A stretch of 5,199 nt of DNA from Singulisphaera sp. GP187. Lineage in GTDB: Bacteria > Pseudomonadota > Gammaproteobacteria > Burkholderiales > Burkholderiaceae_C. Positions within the stretch are counted from its first letter, which is position 1. Each line of letters opens with the position of its first letter. The notes under the pieces were generated by a model, which was not told the origin of the DNA, ran no database searches, and worked only from the letters and a program-made list of their open reading frames with translations. Below are positions 1 through 5,199 of this stretch, one piece after another. The stretch covers positions 1 to 5,199 of the forward strand of contig CALPYQ020000155.1 of assembly GCA_943327965.2 (NCBI GenBank). Reading direction: 5' to 3'. The position numbers and the translations under genes are program-made.

Positions 1-238
1 CCAACAAACCACCCTGCAAACCATTGCCGTCTAAATCTTGCAAAGAACGGTTCATCTTGCCGTCCTCGTCACCAAAAATTCGCAACTTCAAAAGCTTGCT
101 CAACATTTTGTCGGCATTTGCCGCGGTATCGCCTTGCTCGGCGCACAAGAGCAACAACAAACCCTTTTGAATTTGCCCAATCACTTGACCTTCCACTACC
201 ACTCGCGCTTCAAGCACGCGTTGCGCAACACCAATCAC
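1..238 (-). CDS. dtd: D-aminoacyl-tRNA deacylase (DTD), N-terminal part, cut by the window edge
   Basis: DTD hydrolyses D-amino acids, classically D-Tyr, from mischarged tRNA in the cytoplasm, so that they do not enter translation. The first 79 codons are present. They read (M)IGVAQRVLEARVVVEGQVIG, then KGLLLLLCAEQGD, LLKLRIFGDEDGKMNRSLQD and GLQGGLL. This follows E. coli DTD (MIALIQRVTRASVTVEGEV, then GLLVLLGVE, YRIFSDAEGKMN) with almost no gaps. The diagnostic SQFTL and C-terminal Gly-Pro motifs lie beyond the left edge, so catalytic integrity cannot be judged. The start is a GTG at 238-236 that overlaps the TGA of the CDF transporter (GTGA). No ATG is available nearby, and a purine-rich AAAGAGA lies about 6-7 bases upstream as a plausible ribosome binding site. 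Translation is probably coupled to the upstream gene. The family call is firm; only the missing 3' part is unknown. Confidence 0.93.
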   Translation of the reverse strand, partial: MIGVAQRVLEARVVVEGQVIGQIQKGLLLLLCAEQGDTAANADKMLSKLLKLRIFGDEDGKMNRSLQDLDGNGLQGGLL

Positions 239-1158
239 AATAAATCTCTTTCTGAATCAAAGTGCGCTTCCACATCCGAAGGCAGCAACTGAATGGAAGC
301 ACGCAAACCTGGCACAGCGCTCATGAGAGCTTGCTCCACACTGGTTCGAAGCGCAGCAGCACGGCCCAAAGTCCATGAAGCAGGCATGTGCATGTGCAAG
401 TCAACAAAGCGACGCTGACCGGCCTTGCGCGTGGTGATGTGATCAAAGCGAATGATAAAAACTTCATTGCGCTCATAGGCAAAACCCGCCAGTGTTTCTT
501 GAATTTGGGCAATCACTTCGGGCTCAACCGCCTCGTCCATCAAGCCTTGCGACGAACGCCAAATGAGGTGCACACCTTCTTTCAAAATATTGAGTGCAAC
601 CGCAATGGCCACCACCGCATCTAGCCACAACCAACCCGTAAAGCTGACCATGGCAATGCCAATGACCACGCCCACCGAAGTCCAGACATCGGTCACCAAA
701 TGCTTGGCGTCGGCTTCTAGTGCAATAGAACGATGTCTTTTGGCGGCATCAAACATGACCCAGGCCAGCACACCATTCAGCACCGAACTGGCCAGCGACA
801 ATGCCAAGCCCCAGCCCACTTGCTCGATGGGTTGCGGATCGAAGATACGATGGCTGGCCGCCCAAATGATGCCCAGGGCGGCCACAATGATCAAAATACC
901 TTCAAAGCCAGAAGAAAAATATTCAGCTTTGTGATGACCGTATGGATGTTCTGCATCGGCTGGCTGAGCCGCTACCGTGACCATGACCAAACCAAAAATA
1001 GCGCTGGCCAAATTGACCAAAGACTCCATGGCGTCGGACAACAAGCCCACAGAATCGGTCAGCCACCAGGCCAAAGTTTTGAGCGTGATGGTCATGATGG
1101 CCACCACCACCGACGCCCACAACAAAGTGCGCGGAGACCATGCAGGAATTTTGAGCAT
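235..1158 (-). CDS. Cation diffusion facilitator (CDF) family metal transporter, FieF/YiiP-like
   Basis: This is an inner-membrane divalent-cation/proton antiporter of the CDF family, 307 residues, near the usual length (about 300). Hydrophobic segments lie at roughly 12-32, 37-62, 82-102, 113-136, 155-174 and 176-198, followed by a cytoplasmic domain from about 205 to the end. Family landmarks are LLSDAMESLVN (TM2), PADAEHPYGHHKAEYF (loop 2-3), HLVTDVWTS (TM5) and RRFVDLHMHM (C-terminal domain). By alignment in my head to E. coli YiiP, H153, D157, D68 and H75 match metal ligands, but the TM2 DxxxD is E45-S-L-V-N49, and the C-terminal HxDP is Q-L-L-P. Substrate is therefore uncertain: Zn, Fe, Mn, Co and Ni are all possible. 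I chose ATG at 1158, which shares one base with the tyrS stop (TGATG); a TTG at 1161 would add one residue. The stop overlaps the dtd start. No strong ribosome binding site precedes it, which fits translational coupling. Confidence 0.93.
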   Translation of the reverse strand: MLKIPAWSPRTLLWASVVVAIMTITLKTLAWWLTDSVGLLSDAMESLVNLASAIFGLVMVTVAAQPADAEHPYGHHKAEYFSSGFEGILIIVAALGIIWAASHRIFDPQPIEQVGWGLALSLASSVLNGVLAWVMFDAAKRHRSIALEADAKHLVTDVWTSVGVVIGIAMVSFTGWLWLDAVVAIAVALNILKEGVHLIWRSSQGLMDEAVEPEVIAQIQETLAGFAYERNEVFIIRFDHITTRKAGQRRFVDLHMHMPASWTLGRAAALRTSVEQALMSAVPGLRASIQLLPSDVEAHFDSERDLL

Positions 1159-2393
1159 CAAGCGCTTAAATGCACGCGCGCAAATTTGCGCTTGCCCACC
1201 TGAACCACATACGTCCCAGCGTCCAACTTCAAGCCTTTGTCACTGACCACGGACGAATCAATTCGGACACCGCCACCGTCAATCAATCGATTAGCCTCAG
1301 AGCCCGAGGGTGCCAGGCCCGCCATCTTGAGCAAAGCGCCAATGCCCAGTGGTGCGCCGCTTAAATTGACTTCAGGAATTTCATCGGGCACACCGCCCTT
1401 GCTGCGGTTGATAAAGTCTTGCTCAGCCGCTTCGGCCGCTGCCGCACCATGAAAACGCGACGTAATTTCTTTGGCCAATGCCACCTTGGCTTCTTTCGGA
1501 TTGAGGCCCTCTGCCACTTGTTTTTTGAGTGCCTCAATCTCGGCCATCGACTTGAACGACAGCAAGGTGTACCAGCGCCACATGAGGACGTCTGAAATAG
1601 ACAGGACCTTGGCAAACATGGTGTTGGGCTCTTCGCTAATGCCAATGTAGTTGTTCTTGGACTTGGACATTTTGTCCACGCCGTCCAAACCTTCCAGCAA
1701 AGGCATGGTCAAAATGCACTGCGGCTCTTGGCCGTATTCGGCTTGCAAATGACGGCCCATCAGCAAGTTGAATTTTTGATCGGTGCCGCCCAATTCCAGG
1801 TCAGATTTCAGAGCCACCGAGTCGTAGCCCTGCATCAAGGGGTACAAAAACTCGTGCACGCTAATGGGCGTACCGGCTTTAAAGCGATCATGAAAATCGT
1901 TGCGCTCCATCATGCGCGCCACGGTGTATTTGGCCGCCAACTGAATCATGCCCATAGCACCCAGCGGCAAACTCCACTCGCTGTTGTACCTAATTTCGGT
2001 TTTGCTGGGGTCCAGCACCAGGCTGGCTTGACGGTAGTAAGTTTCGGCGTTGACCTTGATTTGCTCAGGCGTTAAAGCTGGGCGCGTGGAATTGCGGCCC
2101 GAAGGATCGCCAATGAGGCTGGTGAAGTCGCCAATCAAAAAGATCACTTGGTGACCCAAATTTTGCAACTGGCGCATTTTGTTGAGCACCACGGTGTGGC
2201 CCACATGGATATCGGGCGCCGTGGGGTCCAAGCCCAATTTGATGCGCAAAGGAACCCCCGTGGCTTCGGACTTGGCCAGTTTTTTAACCCAATCGTCTTG
2301 GGGAATAAGCTCTTCACAGCCTCGCAAAGTGAGCGCCAAAGCCTCTTTGACAGCATCTGTCACGGGGTATTGGGTCGAAACGGGTGAATTCAT
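1158..2393 (-). CDS. tyrS: Tyrosyl-tRNA synthetase (type 2)
   Basis: TyrRS is the cytoplasmic class I synthetase that activates L-tyrosine with ATP and attaches it to tRNA-Tyr. The 411-residue protein is complete and of normal length for the type-2 (TyrZ-like) group. Visible landmarks are LGLDPTAPDIHVGH (53-66, HVGH being the HIGH signature), FLIGDFTSLIGDPSGR (85-100), the tyrosine-pocket stretch YPLMQGYDSVAL with Y184, Q188 and D191, GGTDQKFNLL (202-211), KMSKS (241-245), and a C-terminal S4-type RNA-binding domain (about 344-408, including IDGGGVRID and VVQVGKRKFARVHL). The start is an ATG at 2393. Upstream, GGAAAA about 8 bases away is a weak ribosome binding site. It is the first gene of the leftward group, and its TGA overlaps the CDF ATG. 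I see no attenuator or T-box leader. No key residue looks altered. Confidence 0.98.
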   Translation of the reverse strand: MNSPVSTQYPVTDAVKEALALTLRGCEELIPQDDWVKKLAKSEATGVPLRIKLGLDPTAPDIHVGHTVVLNKMRQLQNLGHQVIFLIGDFTSLIGDPSGRNSTRPALTPEQIKVNAETYYRQASLVLDPSKTEIRYNSEWSLPLGAMGMIQLAAKYTVARMMERNDFHDRFKAGTPISVHEFLYPLMQGYDSVALKSDLELGGTDQKFNLLMGRHLQAEYGQEPQCILTMPLLEGLDGVDKMSKSKNNYIGISEEPNTMFAKVLSISDVLMWRWYTLLSFKSMAEIEALKKQVAEGLNPKEAKVALAKEITSRFHGAAAAEAAEQDFINRSKGGVPDEIPEVNLSGAPLGIGALLKMAGLAPSGSEANRLIDGGGVRIDSSVVSDKGLKLDAGTYVVQVGKRKFARVHLSA

Positions 2394-2542
2394 AAGGGTT
2401 TTCCAGTGTGCGCCAGGCCGCTTAGGCGTTAGAATGGCGGGAATTGTTTGCCCTATTTTAAGGGCTGACCTTGCTATTCTCTAAAGCTGTGCCTTGGCAT
2501 TGCTCAAGTTTCTAGCATTTGCTGGCCCCTTTTTTAGACCGA
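2394..2542. promoter_or_regulatory. Divergent intergenic region between tyrS and the M23 peptidase gene
   Basis: This 149-base spacer must hold the promoters for both directions. For tyrS, minus-strand TAAAAT (2460-2455, 5 of 6 matches to TATAAT) is the best -10, about 60 bases from the start codon; its best -35 is only TTTAGA at 19-base spacing. For the rightward genes, TAGAAT (2430-2435, 5 of 6) is a possible -10 without a good -35. TTGGCA (2494-2499, 5 of 6 to TTGACA) is a good -35 match but has no -10 at proper spacing. None of these is convincing alone. The region also contains a small inverted repeat at 2450-2465. The peptidase start lacks a clear Shine-Dalgarno sequence. Confidence 0.5.
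2450..2465. repeat. Short inverted repeat over the likely tyrS -10 element
   Basis: GCCCT and AGGGC arms (5 bp) flank a six-base AT-only centre, ATTTTA. Read on the minus strand the centre is TAAAAT, the best -10 candidate for tyrS; on the plus strand it reads TATTTT. The symmetry could be an operator or chance. It is too short, and has no T-tract after it, to be a terminator. Confidence 0.4.
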
Positions 2543-3940
2543 ATGAATTTTTTCAACCAGTTACTGACGACTGCCAAGCCCTACAGCCTCCAGCTGTTGG
2601 CACAGGCCAAGGTCCACAGCCAAACGCTGCGGGACTTTGTGGCGCGTCATCCAAAACATGTCACTGCCGTGGTGGCCGCTGTTTTGCTGGGCGGTGGTGG
2701 TGGCGCATTTGCTGTGGCCAACTTAGGCCCCGATGCTTCCAACTTGCCTGTGCGCACTCTGGTTGAAACACTCGAAACCCCCAATTTAGAAGCGCAAGTT
2801 GCGGCCCTCGAACAACAAACGCTCAGGCTTTACCGCAACGACATTACGCGCGGTGCCGACACCCCCGAAAGTTTGCTGCGCCGCTTGGGTCTGGTCGATT
2901 CCGCTGCAGCCGCTTTCATTCGCAAAACACCTGAAGCCCGCCAAGCCTTGCTCAACCGCTCGGGTCGCAATGTTTCGGTCGAAGCCAATGAGCAACAACA
3001 ATTGCTCACGCTCACCACACGCTGGCTCAAAAACGACAATGATTCTCAGTTTCAGCGCATGGTCATCACGCGCGGCAACGACAATAAATTCAGTGTTCGC
3101 ACCGACACAGCCCCCCTAACAGCCAGCGTTCGCATGGCTGGCGGCACAGTGGCATCTTCTTTGTATGCGGCCTCTGACGAAGCCCGCCTGCCCGACAGCG
3201 TTACTCGCCAATTGGCCGACGTGTTCTCTGGTCAAATTGACTTCCACCGTGCATTGCGCAAAGGCGCTGTGTTTTCTGTGGTTTACGAAACACTCGAAGC
3301 CGAAGGCGAACCCCTCAGAACAGGTCGTTTGCTGAGCGCAGAAATTACCAACGACAAGAAAACCTACGACGCCGTTTGGTTTCAAGAAGCCGGCCAAAAG
3401 GGCGCTTACTACACCATGAGTGGCGACAGCCTGCGACGTGCATTTTTGGCGTCTCCCGTGCCCTATTCACGCCGTACCAGCGGCTTTGGCATGCGCTTCC
3501 ATCCCATCCTTCAAACACAGCGCGCACACACAGGCGTTGACTACGCAGCACCCACCGGTACCCCCGTCATGTCTGTGGCCGATGGTGTGGTCATCGAAAG
3601 CAGCTACCAAGGCGCCTACGGCAACATGGTGGTGGTTCAGCACAATGCTCGCCAAAATACGGTGTACGCACACCTTAGCCGCATGCAAGTCAAGCGCGGT
3701 CAAACCATCAAACAAGGCGACATCATTGGTGCTGTTGGCTCCACCGGTTTGTCCACGGGTCCGCACCTGCACTTTGAATTTCGCGTCAATGGTCGCCACG
3801 TCGACCCCCTCACCTTGGCCCAACAAGGTTCTGCCGAGCCCATCTCTGCGGCTATGCGCCCACAGTTCAACCAACGCGCCCAAGTGGCCCGTTCACAGTT
3901 GATGGCTGCGGCGCAAATGCGCCAAGGCAACGTTCAATAA
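2543..3940 (+). CDS. Membrane-anchored M23 family murein metallopeptidase (MepM/Csd3-like)
   Basis: This is a probable zinc peptidoglycan DD-endopeptidase acting in the periplasm, 465 residues. The N-terminus is a cytoplasmic stretch with basic residues (RHPKH, 36-39 region) followed by one hydrophobic segment at about 41-62 (VVAAVLLGGGGGAFAVA), probably an uncleaved signal anchor. Next is a LysM/OapA-like portion (TRGADTPESLLRRLGL, 102-117), then an M23 N-terminal-type domain (about 228-290, with FSGQIDFHRALRKGAVFSVV), then the catalytic domain (about 308-422). Zinc ligands are H329 and D333 (HTGVD) and H410 of HLH; H377 (YAHLS) and H408 complete the active site. GFGMRFHPI precedes them. All catalytic residues are present, so it is not a degenerate regulator of the EnvC/NlpD kind. 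The 40-residue tail is low in hydrophobicity and Gln-rich. I chose ATG 2543; an in-frame TTG at 2519 would add eight residues but has no better ribosome binding site. It is followed by anmK, also a cell-wall gene. Confidence 0.94.
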   Translation: MNFFNQLLTTAKPYSLQLLAQAKVHSQTLRDFVARHPKHVTAVVAAVLLGGGGGAFAVANLGPDASNLPVRTLVETLETPNLEAQVAALEQQTLRLYRNDITRGADTPESLLRRLGLVDSAAAAFIRKTPEARQALLNRSGRNVSVEANEQQQLLTLTTRWLKNDNDSQFQRMVITRGNDNKFSVRTDTAPLTASVRMAGGTVASSLYAASDEARLPDSVTRQLADVFSGQIDFHRALRKGAVFSVVYETLEAEGEPLRTGRLLSAEITNDKKTYDAVWFQEAGQKGAYYTMSGDSLRRAFLASPVPYSRRTSGFGMRFHPILQTQRAHTGVDYAAPTGTPVMSVADGVVIESSYQGAYGNMVVVQHNARQNTVYAHLSRMQVKRGQTIKQGDIIGAVGSTGLSTGPHLHFEFRVNGRHVDPLTLAQQGSAEPISAAMRPQFNQRAQVARSQLMAAAQMRQGNVQ

Positions 3941-4027
3941 TCTTCAGCGTTGGCAGGGGCCAGGTTGACCTCTCCCGTCCCTTTTGCGCCAGCCACCTCG
4001 CCAATCGCACAGGCAACCCAACCCACC

Positions 4028-5167
4028 ATGCAATTTTTTATAGGCTTGATGTCTGGCACTTCGCTGGATGGTGTCGATGGTGTGTTGCTTCAAAACGTGT
4101 CTCCTTCTTTGTTGAACACGCCCAAACTCAAAGTTCTGCAACATGTCTTTCAAGCATTTGATGCTGAATTTCGATCAGAACTTTTTAGTTTGAATACACC
4201 TGGTAACAATGAATTGCATCGCGCCGCATTGGCTGGCAATTGCTTGGCAAGAAACTATGCGCAAGTGGTGCACGCCTTGCTTCAAGCCAGTGGCATGCAA
4301 GCCAAAGACATTCAGGCCATTGGTGCGCATGGTCAAACGGTGCGCCATCGCCCTCTTGAATTTGATGCCGACCCCCGCACTGGTCAACCCGCCGTGGGCT
4401 ACACCCTGCAACTCAACAATCCCGCATTGTTGGCCGAACTGACGGGCATCGATGTGGTGGCCGAATTTAGGACACGCGATTTGGCTGCAGGGGGTCAAGG
4501 TGCGCCTTTGGTGCCCGCTTTTCATGCTGAAGTTTTTGGCAACCCTGCGCATACGGTGGCCGTGGTCAACATTGGCGGCATTTCCAACATCAGCATCTTG
4601 CGTAGCACCTCAACCACAGGCTTTGATTGCGGCCCTGGCAATGCGCTCATGGACCATTGGATGCAGTTGCATCACGGCAAAGACTACGATGCCAATGGCG
4701 AATGGGCTGCGCAAGGCAATGTCATCAAGCCGTTGTTAGAAAGTTTGCTGGCAGAGCCCTTCCTGCACCAAGCACCGCCCAAAAGTACAGGCCGAGATTT
4801 GTTCAACCCCACATGGTTGCAAGAACATTTGCAGGCTGACTATCAAGCGGTTGATGTGCAGGCCACACTGTGCGAATTGACAGCCATGGCCATCGCGCAA
4901 GATTTAAAACTTCATGCGCCTGACGTAAAACAATTGTGGGTGTGTGGCGGTGGCGCACTCAACGCGCAACTCATGTCGCGCTTGCAAGCACATGCGCCGG
5001 GTGTGCAAGTGGCTTCCACCGAAGCACACGGCTTGCCACCTTTGCAAGTAGAAGCCGCAGCCTTTGCGTGGCTGGCTGCCAAAGCCATGAAGCGAGAAAC
5101 GGGAAGTCTAGAAAGCGTTACGGGCGCTCGAGGCGCCCGTGTGCTGGGGGCCATCTATCCTAGATAG
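4028..5167 (+). CDS. anmK: Anhydro-N-acetylmuramic acid kinase
   Basis: AnmK converts 1,6-anhydro-MurNAc from murein turnover into MurNAc-6-phosphate using ATP and water, feeding cytoplasmic cell-wall recycling. The protein has 379 residues; E. coli AnmK has about 369. Motifs in order are IGLMSGTSLDGVDG (5-18), AIGAHGQTVRH (97-107), FRTRDLAAGGQGAPLVPAFH (147-166), VNIGGISN (180-187), FDCGPGN (199-205), KSTGRDLFN (252-260), VCGGGALN (305-312), VEAAAFAWLA (341-350) and SVTGARGARVLGAIYP (363-378). D200 in FDCGPGN matches the catalytic base known from AnmK structures. I start it at ATG 4028, so that MQFFIGLMSGT matches the family N-terminus. The same frame stays open back to 3950 with only TTG starts (3950, 3965), which would add a Pro/Ala-rich extension. 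No strong ribosome binding site is visible. The gap to the peptidase gene is 87 bases without an evident terminator, so co-transcription is likely. Confidence 0.97.
   Translation: MQFFIGLMSGTSLDGVDGVLLQNVSPSLLNTPKLKVLQHVFQAFDAEFRSELFSLNTPGNNELHRAALAGNCLARNYAQVVHALLQASGMQAKDIQAIGAHGQTVRHRPLEFDADPRTGQPAVGYTLQLNNPALLAELTGIDVVAEFRTRDLAAGGQGAPLVPAFHAEVFGNPAHTVAVVNIGGISNISILRSTSTTGFDCGPGNALMDHWMQLHHGKDYDANGEWAAQGNVIKPLLESLLAEPFLHQAPPKSTGRDLFNPTWLQEHLQADYQAVDVQATLCELTAMAIAQDLKLHAPDVKQLWVCGGGALNAQLMSRLQAHAPGVQVASTEAHGLPPLQVEAAAFAWLAAKAMKRETGSLESVTGARGARVLGAIYPR
5120..5140 (+). repeat. Perfect GC-rich inverted repeat inside the 3' end of anmK
   Basis: Arms ACGGGCGC (5120-5127) and GCGCCCGT (5133-5140) pair perfectly over 8 bp around a five-base loop, TCGAG. 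The hairpin lies within codons for T-G-A-R-G-A-R. No T-tract follows on either strand, so it is not a classical intrinsic terminator. It may protect the mRNA 3' end, or follow simply from the coding of the repeated Gly-Ala-Arg. Confidence 0.55.
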
Positions 5168-5174
5168 CCCTGCG

Positions 5175-5197
5175 TCAATCTGAAACTATCAGGTTGA
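5175..5197 (+). terminator. Possible stem-loop after anmK, perhaps a terminator cut by the window edge
   Basis: The arms TCAATCTGA (5175-5183) and TCAGGTTGA (5189-5197) form nine pairs, one of them U-G, around the loop AACTA. It begins seven bases after the anmK stop codon, the usual place for a terminator. The stem is AT-rich and the window ends two bases later, so the T-tract that would decide this cannot be seen. It could equally be an operator for the next gene. Confidence 0.35.
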
Positions 5198-5199
5198 GA

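Noticed and set aside
38..292. Plus-strand open frame of 84 codons at the left edge
   Set aside because: It is antisense to dtd and the end of the CDF gene, and the minus-strand match to DTD is clear.
733..1203. Plus-strand open frame of 156 codons opposite the CDF gene
   Set aside because: It lies wholly antisense to a strongly recognised gene, its protein is rich in Gln, His and Arg without any domain, and it has no supporting context.
2394..2542. T-box or other tRNA-sensing leader upstream of tyrS
   Set aside because: The space to the likely transcription start is only about 55 bases, no T-box-like sequence or terminator is present, and such leaders are not expected in betaproteobacteria.
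3467..3883. Minus-strand open frame of 138 codons opposite the M23 catalytic domain
   Set aside because: The other strand carries all conserved M23 motifs; this frame is a codon-bias shadow with no recognisable domain.
3910..3923. Palindrome GGCGCAAATGCGCC near the end of the peptidase gene as a terminator
   Set aside because: It lies inside the coding sequence, has a short stem with an AAAT loop and no following T-tract.
3965..3993. TTGACC as a -35 box for a separate anmK promoter
   Set aside because: It matches 5 of 6 bases, but the DNA 16-18 bases downstream is GC-rich with no -10-like hexamer.
1..5199. A novel defence, mobile or CRISPR-type system
   Set aside because: Nearly all of the window is covered by five recognised housekeeping-type genes; no direct-repeat array, transposase, integrase or unknown cassette gene remains.

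Overview
The window looks like chromosomal housekeeping DNA from a betaproteobacterium, most likely Burkholderiales and perhaps a Comamonadaceae member of the Limnohabitans/Rhodoferax type. This is inferred from protein wording: a type-2 TyrRS with HVGH and KMSKS, an AnmK with the TLQLNNPALLAELTG variant, and a membrane-anchored M23 peptidase beside anmK. GC content looks moderate and even. I see no IS element, tRNA or rRNA gene, CRISPR array or prophage gene, and no frameshift in any gene.

Layout: two gene groups diverge from a 149-base spacer at 2394-2542. Leftward on the minus strand run tyrS (tyrosyl-tRNA synthetase), a cation diffusion facilitator (CDF) metal transporter, and the first 79 codons of dtd (D-aminoacyl-tRNA deacylase), which runs off the left edge. 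These three interlock: tyrS and the CDF gene share one base (TGATG), and the CDF gene and dtd share four (GTGA), so they are probably one transcript with coupled translation. Rightward on the plus strand run an M23 murein endopeptidase and anmK (anhydro-N-acetylmuramic acid kinase), separated by 87 bases. A short stem-loop lies just after anmK at the right edge.

How the genes fit together: TyrRS charges tRNA-Tyr and DTD removes wrongly attached D-amino acids, D-Tyr being the classical substrate, so the left group pairs charging with proofreading around a metal transporter. In the right group the M23 enzyme probably cuts peptide cross-links in peptidoglycan, and AnmK recycles anhydro-MurNAc released during cell-wall turnover.

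I found no new multi-gene system. The points most worth a second look are the CDF transporter's non-canonical metal ligands (Glu45/Asn49 instead of Asp/Asp, and loss of a C-terminal His/Asp pair), the double overlap in tyrS-CDF-dtd, the symmetric element in the divergent promoter region, and a strong GC-rich hairpin inside the 3' end of anmK.
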